Shown here in pieces: positions 19,638-30,415 of a stretch of DNA of 64,000 nucleotides. The notes beneath the pieces are model-generated. The model was not told where the DNA came from. It did not search any database and saw only the letters and a list, made by a program, of their open reading frames with translations. The DNA comes from Eublepharis macularius (lineage: Eukaryota > Chordata > Lepidosauria > Squamata > Eublepharidae), in contig NC_072795.1 of the NCBI RefSeq assembly GCF_028583425.1, forward strand, positions 72,740,001 to 72,804,000. The letters run 5' to 3'. Each line of letters begins with the position of its first letter. Position 1 is the stretch's first letter. The position numbers and the translations under genes were made by a program.

Positions 19638-22105
19638 TATCACTTTCCTGTATATTACTCTTCCTTGCCTTTCTAAGTTTACTTTGCATGCCCTAAGAAT
19701 TAATTTACTTAATTAGAAATGTCTTACTTTTTCTCATATTCCCTAGACATCACCCCAAATATGCACTTGTAAACATAGACTTTGGATCTCAAGCCGGGGC
19801 CAGAGATGTGCATTTGGATGGACATCTACATGTATAACCCCCTTCCTGGGTGACAGTCAAATAAAGTAACCTACAGAACCAGAGCAATTAGTTGCAAAGC
19901 TTGCTAACAGTTAAATCTGAAATTGGGATGGTACCGAAAACAATTAATTGAACTATAAGCCATTATGAGCTGAGCTTAAAACTCAGAAATTCTCCTTGGT
20001 GATACTCTCCCTGGCACCAGCCATTTTGTGTGGTGTGTTTCTATATGGGTCAATCAGTTGTTGATTCTTGACTGTTCCTTGCAAATGCTTTATGTAGTTG
20101 TGCCCCATCCAAATACAAAATTCTTTCTTGTTTCTGGGACTACTTGGCTGAAGAAGGAAAGAAGAACTTCTCTAAAGTTCCAAGCAGTTCCCTGCTATGG
20201 CTGCTACTAATGGAGGTAAGGGAGAGGGCAGGTGAATGAAACAACAGTTTATACACCACACAACAGGGATGTGCATGTTGAGAATTACTGTTCTGCTTTC
20301 GTATCCGTGGCTGTCAAATGAAATGTTAATCATGATTGGGTAGTTTTCTGGTGGAGTGCTTGGACTTGAAAGTTGTTAGTTTTCTTTCATTGTCATGGTT
20401 TTTCTGTCTGTTCTTTTCAGTGGGAAAGAGGAGGGAGCCAGTTGGAAGCTCTAGGGAAACTTTCTTTATACTCAAGAGCACAAATAATGCAGTCCTCCCT
20501 CTGAACCATTGACTCATTGAGTTACCAGCACACACAAAAAAGGGGGTTGATGTTAATGGATCCAAAGTAGGAGAGTGTCGGTGGGGCAGGCTTGTAATTT
20601 CACTGATTCCTATGGTAGGAAAATGCAAGCAAGCAGGCAAGCTAGAGTCCAAGCCTGAGAGCAGGGCATCACCAGTTCTTGATAGCTGGCAACATTTGGA
20701 AAATAAATCCTGCTTTATATTTTTATTGAGGTCCCTTTAAATTTACCTTCATCTGCATAACATGATCTTTTGCTGTTTTGCAGGGAGGAGAGACCCCCCC
20801 CCTTCCTACCCCCTGCCAATACCTCATGGAGCACAGAAGCACCACCAGTACCTCTTTCCTTTTGTGCATGAAGATACATGGAAAGGGATCTTTCTCTGTG
20901 TAAAAGTGTTTGCAGCCTAGGGCTGAGGGTGAATAGAGGGAAGGCAGCATGGTGACAAACTCAGACCCAGACTATAGCTGGAATGAAAATTGGCCACAAC
21001 TTAATTGAACACAGCAGAAAGGAGCATTGGCTATGCATATGGATCGGATCCCTAACAACACATCGGCTGACCTTCCTGCCAGCCGATGACCCTCACCCCC
21101 CCAGACCACAGCTGGGGGGGGAACCAAGGAGTGACATTAAGGGGGAGATCATGAGGGTGTACACCCCTGCATGATTCCCCTGCCACCTGGGAATGAGTAT
21201 GCCCTGGCAGCCCCCGAACTGAGCATGCACCTCCATCACTCACTCCTAAGATTCCTTATGGGACTCCCCTTAATAGGGAGACTGGGCATGTAGGCCCTTC
21301 TTCCCCCAAAAGGGGACCTGTTCCAATGCAAAGGCACCAACCACATGTGACAGAATAAGAAACAAAACCAGTACAATCAAACAAAAGGGGAGAGGTGGGT
21401 GAGATTTCGCTATCGAGAGCCAAAGTGAAGAACAGCAGAGGCAGCAGCTACTTATATACCCTGCTGCCAGACCTGAGTGAAAAGAGCTCCCTCCAGGTCC
21501 AGACCCCACCCCCAAGCTGCTCAACCCCCAGCCACTTCTGATAGGGCGGCTGGGGGATTTTGAAGCTATTGGCCCTCCAGGGTATCCCCGTCTGTTTCTG
21601 ATAGGAGGCTGGGGATTTGAATGTTACTGGCTCCAGACCCAGCTGGGGAAAGCCTGGTGGGCCCTCTGATATGGTGGCTGCCATGCTCCACTCTTCTTCT
21701 CCTCCCCATGTCAGCAACCTGGCCCCAGGTAAGTCTGGTGGCCCTCGATTCTAGGAAAGGACAGCTCTGTGCTCTATTATCACATTGGAAGGAATAAATG
21801 AGGTCAGTTGCGTGGGGGGGGGGAATTGCCCCAGTCTGTTTCTTGGATCAGTTCTGGCTTTGGGGCTGATAGAAGCTTGTAAAGTCATAATGACTCTGCA
21901 GTTTCAGAGCTGGAACTGAACTACACATGTGCAATGATGTTATAACTTCAAGTTCTTGTACCTACATTGCATCATTCCAACAAAGGACCTTGGGTGAGAG
22001 TACGTGCACTGTTCTTGTTTGGCTAATTGGGATCAGGCCAGTTGCTATAGTCTTAGATAAGAGTCCTCATTCTAGCTTCCCCCTATTGCTTTTGGACTCT
22101 GTATG
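19638..22105. other. No recognised gene; repeat-like segments
   Basis: 19638-20900 is AT-rich and unrecognised. About 20980-21260 and 21290-21740 are GC-richer with short overlapping ORFs on both strands. A TATATA-containing stretch near 21451, read on the minus strand, could belong to an old LTR, but no ends were found. Confidence 0.35.
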
Positions 22106-22113
22106 GTTGCTGA

Positions 22114-22270
22114 TAGGGATGTGCGTTTCGGCATTCAGAATGCCGAAAGAATGCCGAAACAAAAGTGTTTCGGCTTCTTTCGGGGAATGCCGAAACGTTT
22201 CGGGGAATGCCGAAACGTTTCGGGTAGCCGAAAGAAAAAAGCCGAAACGTTTCGGGATTCTTTCGGCTTT
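22114..22270. repeat. Left terminal subrepeats of the palindromic element
   Basis: Short iterated GCCGAAACGTTTCGGG-type units, themselves self-complementary. The right terminus (about 27165-27317) uses related GCCGAAAG units but in a different arrangement, so the outermost 150 bp of the two arms do not mirror each other. Confidence 0.75.
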
Positions 22271-22529
22271 CCTAAGGGAAAATGCCTCCGTCTTCCAGGA
22301 CGCCTGGAGGAGGCATTTTCCCACCGAATAAGCCCAAAATTGGTAGGGACCTTCCTCTAACCCTTCTCTAACAACCACCCAAGTTTCAGACAGATTGGAC
22401 TTTGGGGGGCCATGTTATGGGCCCCCAAAGCAGGTCCCCCCATCCTCCCATAAGAAAGCGAAGGAGCAGCATATTGTTAGCATGCTGCTGCTGATCTTTC
22501 TTCATTATTTCCTATGGGGAAAAAATGAA

Positions 22530-23040
22530 GAGGCAGGCTTCCTTTGCCAGGGGTGGCATTTTGCATGCAAAATGCCCCCCAGCCCTCAGGGGCCCTTCTC
22601 CCACCCCTCCTCCCACCCCCCCACCAAGGCTCAGCCTGCTCCCACTTGGGGGGGCCATTTCATGGCCTCCCCAAGTAGGTGCTCTAATCTCTACCACTGA
22701 CAGCTGGGGGAGGCTTGTGTTGCCAGGGGTGGCATTTTGCATGCAAAATGCCCCCCAACCCTCTGGGGCCCTTCTCCCACCCCTCCTCCCACCCCCCACC
22801 AAGGCTCAGCCTGCTCCCACTTGGGGGGGCATTTCATGGCCTCCCCAAGTAGGTGCTCTGCTCTCATCTCTACCACTGACAGCTGGGGGAGGCTTGTGTT
22901 GCCAGGGGTGGCATTTTGCATGCAAAATGCCCCCCAGCCCTCTGGGGCCCTTCTCCCACCCTTCCTCCCACCCCCCACCAAGGCTCAGACTGCTCCCACT
23001 TGGGGGGGCCATTTCATGGCATCCCCAAGTAGGTCCTCTC
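22530..23040. repeat. Three ~180-bp direct subrepeats in the left arm
   Basis: Each unit has GGCATTTTGCATGCAAAATG, a pyrimidine-rich block, and CTCCCACTTGGGGGG. Starts are near 22552, 22730 and 22910. The right arm (about 26400-26880) holds the same three units inverted. Confidence 0.8.
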
Positions 23041-23533
23041 AGCCCCTAAAGTCCACCCCTTACAGCCCCACACAAACCCAATTCCCCCCCAGCTGCCACA
23101 CACAGACCCAAATCCCCACATTAGCCCCTCACAGACCCAAATCCACCCCCACCTGCCCCACACCCATAACCCCAGGAACAGGCTGGCAAAGGCCAGCCCT
23201 CTCCCTTTGTTCCCTATGCTGGGAACTTCTAAACTCTCTTTCCCTAGGCAATTCTGCACAGCCCAGGGGTGCCACAATGGTGGGCACACTTCTGAGTGCC
23301 AGCTGGTCCCTGTGAAAGAGCACCTGAACCACAGACACCCTCCCTCAAATTCCCCCACCACCTACAGAGATGGCTGGCCAGCCAGCCCCATTGTTCCCTA
23401 TGATGGGAACCAACTGCACAACAAAGAATAAAACAAGAACAACACAAAATAAAGTTTTAAATTTTTTTTCTCCCTTCCAAAGTACAAGTAGGCAAAGCAT
23501 TATGACACATTACACCAGCAGTCCCCCACACAG

Positions 23534-25298
23534 AAAAATAACACAACTCACTTAACATCAGAGAATCACAAAGCATGATTCCTGTCAAAAACACTTTATT
23601 TCTTGAACAGCTTTAGGTTACACAGCAGGGGGGAACACCAAAGGGCATGGCAGCACTATCTTACACAAAAATAACACAACTCACTTAACATCAGAGAATC
23701 ACAAAAACACAATTCCTGTCAAAAACACTTTATTTCTTGAACAGCTTTAGGTTACACAGCAGGGGGGAACACCAAAGGGCATGGCAGCACTATCTTACAC
23801 AAAAATAACACAACTCACTTAACATCAGAGAATCACAAAAGCACAATTCCTGTCAAAAACACTTTATTTCTTGAACAGCTTTAGGCTACACAGCAGGGGG
23901 GGGACACCAAAGGGCATGGAAGCAGTATCTTACACAAAAATAACACAACTCACTTAACATCAGAGAATCACAAAGCATGATTCCTGTCAAAAACACTTTA
24001 TTTCTTGAACAGCTTTAGGTTACACAGCAGGGGGGAACACCAAAGGGCATGGCAGCACTATCTTACACAAAAATAACACAACTCACTTAACATCAGAGAA
24101 TCACAAAGCATGATTCCTGTCAAAAACACTTTATTTCTTGAACAGCTTTAGGTTACACAGCAGGTGGGAACACCAAAGGGCATGGCAGCACTATCTTACA
24201 CAAAAATAACACAACTCACTTAACATCAGAGAATCACAAAACACAATTCCTGTCAAAAACACTTTATTTCTTGAACAGCTTTAGGTTACACAGCAGGGGG
24301 GAACACCAAAGGGCATGGCAGCACTATCTTACACAAAAATAACACAACTCACTTAACATCAGAGAATCACAAAAGCACAATTCCTGTCAAAAACACTTTA
24401 TTTCTTGAACAGCATTAGGCTACACAGCAGGGGGGGGGGGACACCAAAGGGCATGGAAGCAGTATCTTACACAAAAATAACACAACTCACTTAACATCAG
24501 AGAATCACAAAGCATGATTCCTGTCAAAAACACTTTATTTCTTGAACAGCTTTAGGTTACACAGCAGGGGGGAACACCAAAGGGCATGGCAGCACTATCT
24601 TACACAAAAATAACACAACTCACTTAACATCAGAGAATCACAAAAACACAATTCCTGTCAAAAACACTTTATTTCTTGAACAGCTTTAGGTTACACAGCA
24701 GGGGGGAACACCAAAGGGCATGGCAGCACTATCTTACACAAAAATAACACAACTCACTTAACATCAGAGAATCACAAAAGCACAATTCCTGTCAAAAACA
24801 CTTTATTTCTTGAACAGCTTTAGGCTACACAGCAGGGGGGGGGGGGACACCAAAGGGCATGGAAGCAGTATCTTACACAAAAATAACACAACTCACTTAA
24901 CATCAGAGAATCACAAAAACACAATTCCTGTCAAAAACACTTTATTTCTTGAACAGCTTTAGGTTACACAGCAGGGGGGAACACCAAAGGGCATGGCAGC
25001 ACTATCTTACACAAAAATAACACAACTCACTTAACATCAGAGAATCACAAAAACACAATTCCTGTCAAAAACACTTTATTTCTTGAACAGCTTTAGGTTA
25101 CACAGCAGGGGGGAACACCAAAGGGCATGGCAGCACTATCTTACACAAAAATAACACAACTCACTTCACATTAAAGAATCACCCAAAAAATAGCTGTCAA
25201 AAGCACTTTATTTCTGTAACTGCTTTAGGTTACACAGTAGGAAGGCACCGCAGAGCAGGAAAGCAGTGTACTACGCAAAAATAACACAACTCACTTCA
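23534..25298. repeat. 133-bp satellite array, left-hand orientation
   Basis: About 13 head-to-tail units measured at 133-139-bp spacing; the variation comes mainly from a G-run of 5 to 12 bases. Each unit reads ACACTTTATTTCTTGAACAG on the plus strand, that is, AATAAAG on the minus strand. The last unit or two next to the centre are more diverged. Confidence 0.9.
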
Positions 25299-25336
25299 CA
25301 TCAGAGAATCACACAAACACAATTGCTGTCAAAAAC

Positions 25337-25890
25337 GGTGAAGTGGGTTGTATTATTTTTTGTAGTACATTGCTATCATGCCCTGTTGTGCCCTCCTACT
25401 GTGTAACCTAAAGCTGTTCAAGAAATAAAGTGTTTTTGCCAGGAATTGTGTTTTTGTGATTCTCTGATGTTAAGTGAGTTGTGTTATTTTTGTGTAAGAT
25501 AGTGCTGCCATGCCCTTTGGTGTTCCCCCCTGCTGTGTAACCTAAAGCTGTTCAAGAAATAAAGTGTTTTTGACAGGAATCATGCTTTGTGATTCTCTGA
25601 TGTTAAGTGAGTTGTGTTATTTTTGTGTAAGATAGTGCTGCCATGCCCTTTGGTGTTCCCCCCTGCTGTGTAACCTAAAGCTGTTCAAGAAATAAAGTGT
25701 TTTTGACAGGAATCATGCTTTGTGATTCTCTGATGTTAAGTGAGTTGTGTTATTTTTGTGTAAGATAGTGCTGCCATGCCCTTTGGTGTTCCCCCCTGCT
25801 GTGTAACCTAAAGCTGTTCAAGAAATAAAGTGTTTTTGACAGGAATCATGCTTTGTGATTCTCTGATGTTAAGTGAGTTTTGTTTTAATT
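25337..25890. repeat. 133-bp satellite array, inverted orientation
   Basis: About four units of the same satellite on the opposite strand, each with CAAGAAATAAAGTG. The turn-around lies at about 25299-25336. The copy number is far lower than on the left, so the array is asymmetric although the arms outside it are not. Confidence 0.9.
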
Positions 25891-27325
25891 TTTCTGTGTG
25901 GGGGACTGCTGGTGTAATGTGTCATAATGCTTTGCCTACTTGTACTTTGGAAGGGAGAAAATAATTTTTTTTAAACTTTATTTTGTGTTGTTCTTGTTTT
26001 ATTCTTTGTTGTGCAGTTGGTTCCCATCATAGGGAACAATGGGGCTGGCTGGCCAGCCATCTCTGTAGGTGGTGGGGGAATTTGAGGGAGGGTGTCTGTG
26101 GTTCAGGTGCTCTTTCACAGGGACCAGCTGGCACTCAGAAGTGTGCCCACCATTGTGGCACCCCTGGGCTGTGCAGAATTGCCCAGGGAAAGAGAGTTTA
26201 GAAGTTCCCAGCATAGGGAACAAAGGGAGAGGGCTGGCCTTTGCCAGCCTGTTCCTGGGGTTATGGGTGTAGGGCAGGTGGGGGTGGATTTGGGTCTGTG
26301 AGGGGCTAATGTGGGGATTTGGGTCTGTGTGTGGCAGCTGGGGGGGAATTGGGTTTGTGTGGGGCTGTAAGGGGTGGACTTTAGGGGCTGAGAGGACCTA
26401 CTTGGGGATGCCATGAAATGGCCCCCCCAAGTGGGAGCAGTCTGAGCCTTGGTGGGGGGTGGGAGGAAGGGTGGGAGAAGGGCCCCAGAGGGCTGGGGGG
26501 CATTTTGCATGCAAAATGCCACCCCTGGCAACACAAGCCTCCCCCAGCTGTCAGTGGTAGAGATGAGAGCAGAGCACCTACTTGGGGAGGCCATGAAATG
26601 CCCCCCCCAAGTGGGAGCAGGCTGAGCCTTGGTGGGGGGTGGGAGGAGGGGTGGGAGAAGGGCCCCAGAGGGTTGGGGGGCATTTTGCATGCAAAATGCC
26701 ACCCCTGGCAACACAAGCCTCCCCCAGCTGTCAGTGGTAGAGATTAGAGCACCTACTTGGGGAGGCCATGAAATGCCCCCCCCCAAGTGGGAGCAGGCTG
26801 AGCCTTGGTGGGGGGTGGGAGGAGGGGTGGGAGAAGGGCCCCTGAGGGCTGGGGGGCATTTTGCATGCAAAATGCCACCCCTGGCAAAGGAAGCCTGCCT
26901 CTTCATTTTTTCCCCATAGGAAATAATGAAGAAAGATCAGCAGCAGCATGCTAACAATATGCTGCTCCTTCGCTTTCTTATGGGAGGATGGGGGGACCTG
27001 CTTTGGGGGGCCATAACATGGCCCCCCAAAGTCCAATCTGTCTGAAACTTGGGTGGTTGTTAGAGAAGGGTTAGAGGAAGGTCCCCACCAATTTTGGGCT
27101 TATTTGGTGGGAAAATGCCTCCTCCAGGCGTCCTGGAAGACGGAGGCATTTTCCCATAGAAAAAAGCCGAAAGAATGCCGAAATAATGCCGAAAGAATCC
27201 CGAAAGTCGAAAGCCGAAAGAGATTCTTGTTTCGGCTTTCGGCTTTAACGATAGAGAATCTTCTTTCGGCTTTCTACTTTCGGCTATAGCCGAAAATTTT
27301 TGGCTTGCACACCCCTAGTTGCTGA

Positions 27326-28440
27326 TTGATTTCTGCTACCTGCTTTTGTGCTCTGGACCTGTTAACTTTGATTGGTGCCACTGCCAGCCCAGGATTTTTG
27401 TCTCTGGATTTTGAGACTTTGGAACGTTGTTTGATCTCTTTTGGTCTAACCTGAAAGGTTACCTCAGGCTGGGAGACTGAAAGTCTGTTTAAGTGTGTTA
27501 ATATAGATATCTGGTATTTGTTGTTTTCCTCTCTGCTTGCACAGTTGTATGTCTGTGACACTTTTTCTGTTACTATACTCTTTTGAATATATTCTTATGT
27601 GTTCTTTGGGGATTTCAGTTCTAATCCAGAACTTTGGCCCATTTTGGCTACAGGTACCTAAATAATTGTTTTAGAACTCAATCTGCAGATGGCCTACTCT
27701 GCAGGGCTGATTTCTTGGTTAAAACCTGGTAGGACCGGGAACTTGCCTATCAGTGCCACAGCTGAAGGCTTAGTCAAGAGAGCCTGGTGGCAGCTTGTTA
27801 CCCTGTAAGTGAGAACTCTTTCCCAGTTTTGAGTGTTTTGCTCTTGACCTCTCACTCAGGGTGGCTTGTAGATACAGCTGTCCTTGACAAAAGCCCCTCG
27901 CAAAAACTGAAAAGTTCCTGTGTGCTGCTGTGATGAGGCAGCGCAGTCAAAAGCACACACACTATATATATATAATGGAATGTTCAGAGAATAGGTTTCT
28001 GTGACTACCAAGCAGCCCAAGCCAGCATCTCTGTTCTGGAGAGATGGAACACAAGACTTGAAAACAGTTTTTTCCATGATATTTACGGCTCGGGATTTTC
28101 ATTCTGCACACCCCTACCATACAATCAAAGCATCTTTATTAACTTTCAGGAAATAGACACACTTTTTGAGAATGCTCAGTCAGAAAGCTCTTAGATATAA
28201 AGTCAGTTCTAAATTAAGCTGAGGGAAATTGGGCATCCCTGTGAATAATATAAAATAATATTTTCTTTATTATAGCAAAAACAGGGCTTAAACTAGAAAT
28301 GTGTATTTGTGAATGTAAAACCAGTCAGGTATGTAGTTTTAACAGGCTTATATGGTGGTAGCATCCAAGTCATTGAATTCTGGGCTAGTTTAAGCATTCA
28401 CTCCGTGTGCACAGAAAAACTGGGAAATTGTTACATTAGT
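27326..28440. other. Flank of the palindromic element; no gene recognised
   Basis: 27326-27800 looks like the other half of whatever sequence the palindromic element entered, and is unrecognised. Near 28090-28113 a GCACACCCCTA motif resembles a hAT-like right end without a partner. A short TATATA run lies near 27963. Confidence 0.35.
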
Positions 28441-28547
28441 CCAATATCCAGTAAGATTTGAGTCCAGTAGCACCTTCAAGACCAAAAAGATTTCAGGGTA
28501 TAAGTTTACGAGAGTTAAAACTCCCTTTGTCAGATACCAATATCCAG
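28441..28547 (-). mobile_element. Short Penelope-like tail with 11-bp target duplication and hammerhead fossil
   Basis: An 85-bp insert between CCAATATCCAG repeats (28441-28451 and 28537-28547). On the minus strand it reads GGUAU-CUGACAA-stem (GGGAG/CUCUC)-GUAAACUU-AUACC. Stem I (GGUAU/AUACC) and stem II are intact, but core bases that should be G8 and A13 are changed, so the ribozyme should be inactive. The right-hand copy of the direct repeat overlaps the last two bases of stem I. The rest is a 3' tail seen commonly in squamate repeats. Confidence 0.65.
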
Positions 28548-29399
28548 CAATCTGAGAATCTAGCGGAAGAAAAGAATGAAACTTGAAATGCAAAGGAAAA
28601 AAGGAAGGCCATCAAAATGCTATCATTGCTTTATTTGTTCACAAACTCAACATTCTGTTTGATCTGCCAAGGTTCCATAAAGCTGTGTTTTGATGTAATA
28701 CAGTCAGAGACAGAACATTAATTGAATGAAATAGCTATAAGACAGCATGTCTACCCATTGCTATTACTTCTGATTCAGAATGTTTACAAAATTCTAGCTT
28801 TTAGCAGAATTTCTTTTCCTCTAGGATCTTACCTGGCCCTAATCACCATTTAATAGCTTGTTATCTTCATGAATATACATCACAATGACATTTCCACATG
28901 TGCACCTAGAGCGGCAGAATGGGAAATTAAGGACTCATTCATTACTTTATTAACAAGGATGACGTGACCCTCAGCTTATGCGCATGCAACTCCTACCCTG
29001 GAATTTAAAGATTTTGTTTAAGCAAGCAAACTGAGTGGAATAGCTTGTTCAATTGTAAAGCTGCCTTAACAGGAGTTTTTCTCAAGGATAAGCTGAGCTT
29101 ATTTAGAGAAATTTATCATGTGGTTTCAGTGCTGATGATGTGGTGAGTTAGAGATTGCTGGCTGGCAATATAAAATGTGGGTGTAACTATTTTTACTGTT
29201 CAAATGGTGTTCACAGGTCAGAGGGGCTGTTCAACATGCTGCTACAGAGGGAGGCAAAATGGATCTTCAATTTAAAAATGATGAATCCCTTGGGTTTGAA
29301 TAATGAGTGGGACCTATCGTGTTTTTTGTTAACAGGTTCCCTTTAAGATCTTACAGACGCCAATTGGAATGTATTAGAGTGAACTGTATTACAGATTAT
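28548..29399. other. No recognised gene
   Basis: AT-rich; only short ORFs without motifs (28390-28593 minus, 29155-29346 plus). Confidence 0.4.
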
Positions 29400-29995
29400 C
29401 ATATTTAAAGCATGGGATTGGTCCTTTTGATTATGCCGACACTGATGAATCACCTGCGAAATTGAAACGTTGCAAGAAAACTGCTTGAACAAATTATTGA
29501 AACCTGTATAGTAAGCAGTAATGATGTTTATAAATGTTTGATGGGAGGATAATGTGCATATATTTGTATACTTGTATATATTTTCTCTATATTCAGTAAA
29601 TTATTTTGTCCCAGAAGAAGCACAGTGTGAAAGTACAGCGTGTGAAATGGAAGCAGCCGATTGTCCATAGGGCAGGGACGTCTTGGGATAGATGTTGACT
29701 GGAGGACTGAACATAGTCATGGACAGTAGCTTGCCTTTTGCACAGCACTCTTTGCACTTTATCTCCCATATATTTACAGCTTGTTTTACAGCTTGCTATA
29801 CTCAGGAGTAGTCGGCCATTCATCTCAGTCATATAAATGTTTGTAAATCTTTTCAAACGGAATTGATGGAACATATGTGTCTTTGGATTTGTGGATTGTA
29901 GATCATTGTATATATTTATGAATTTACGTGTTATGAACTTTGTATGTAATTTATGTGCTTAGCACACTTTGAATTTAAAAAATATTTTCTTAAAA
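29400..29995 (+). mobile_element. Penelope-like element 3' region
   Basis: The stretch starts with a hammerhead-like core (CUGAUGA at 29442-29448, GAAACGUU at about 29464-29471) and continues with a long non-coding 3' tail. The tail contains AGAAGAAGCACAGTGTGAAA near 29613, a second weaker core-like motif. Layout and motif choice fit the tail of a Penelope-like element, but no protein-coding part survives, and stem II of the first core is poor. Confidence 0.45.
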
Positions 29996-30293
29996 GTAAT
30001 CTACTGTTGATGGTTTAATTCTACATAGGGGGCTTTTGCCAATTTATCAGTCGTATATATCCCCTATATTTGGCCTTTTTCTATTTAGTTAGAGACAAGA
30101 GAGAACCAGTCTGCCTATCAGGTTTGTTCTATATATGGACAGTTCCAAGCACATTAGTCATGCCCCTGGGCATACATTCACACTGAGAAAGGAAGCTTGA
30201 ATAGAATAAATGTTGCTTTTTGAGAAATGAATACATTTCTTTTTTAGCACCACACTGATTCCTTGTGACCTGGACTGTGCAATCAGGGCCACT
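29996..30293. other. Nothing recognised
   Basis: AT-rich spacer before the MITE copy. Confidence 0.4.
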
Positions 30294-30415
30294 GAGGGCG
30301 AAGCTACAAGTGACGAATGACACTTGAATGGCAAGTGTATTTCTCCCTGTTCACTTGCGCTCCACTCAATCCACTTGCCATTCAAGTGTCATTCATCACT
30401 TGTAGCTTGGCCCTG
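30294..30415. mobile_element. Palindromic MITE-like element, copy 2
   Basis: About 120 bp. The left arm GCGAAGCTACAAGTGACGAA pairs with the right arm, which ends CACTTGTAGCTTGGCCCT. It is the same family as 6264-6385, with longer perfect arms that include TGACACTTGAATGGCAAGTG and its inverse. Confidence 0.75.

Larger units (their letters stand above)
22106..27325. mobile_element. Giant palindromic non-autonomous hAT-like element with 8-bp target duplication
   Basis: The element runs 22114-27317 (5204 bp) between direct repeats GTTGCTGA (22106-22113 and 27318-27325). Its ends are TAGGGATGTGC and GCACACCCCTA. The 8-bp duplication and the TAGGG ends indicate the hAT superfamily. About 1.3 kb of each arm (roughly 22270-23560 and 25880-27165) are near-perfect reverse complements. 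The middle is a 133-bp tandem array. There is no transposase; the ORFs inside (22525-23315, 26115-26906 and others) are mirror images of each other in low-complexity repeats and are not genes. Confidence 0.85.

Noticed and set aside
20258..20290. Left end of another TAGGG-type hAT-like element (AGGGATGTGCATG)
   Set aside because: No matching right end or duplication; the GCACACCCCTA motif near 28100 is too far away and separated by a complete element.
22525..23315. Long overlapping ORFs in the left arm of the palindromic element
   Set aside because: They are Pro-rich translations of tandem subrepeats, appear mirrored on the other strand at 26115-26906, and contain no domain.
23534..25890. 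CRISPR-like array
   Set aside because: Direct repeats with no unique spacers; the whole 133-bp unit repeats and the genome is clearly vertebrate.
22106..27325. Assembly fold-back artefact as an explanation of the palindrome
   Set aside because: Different sequence on the two flanks, matching 8-bp duplications and differing outer ends argue for a real insertion, though only long reads can prove it.
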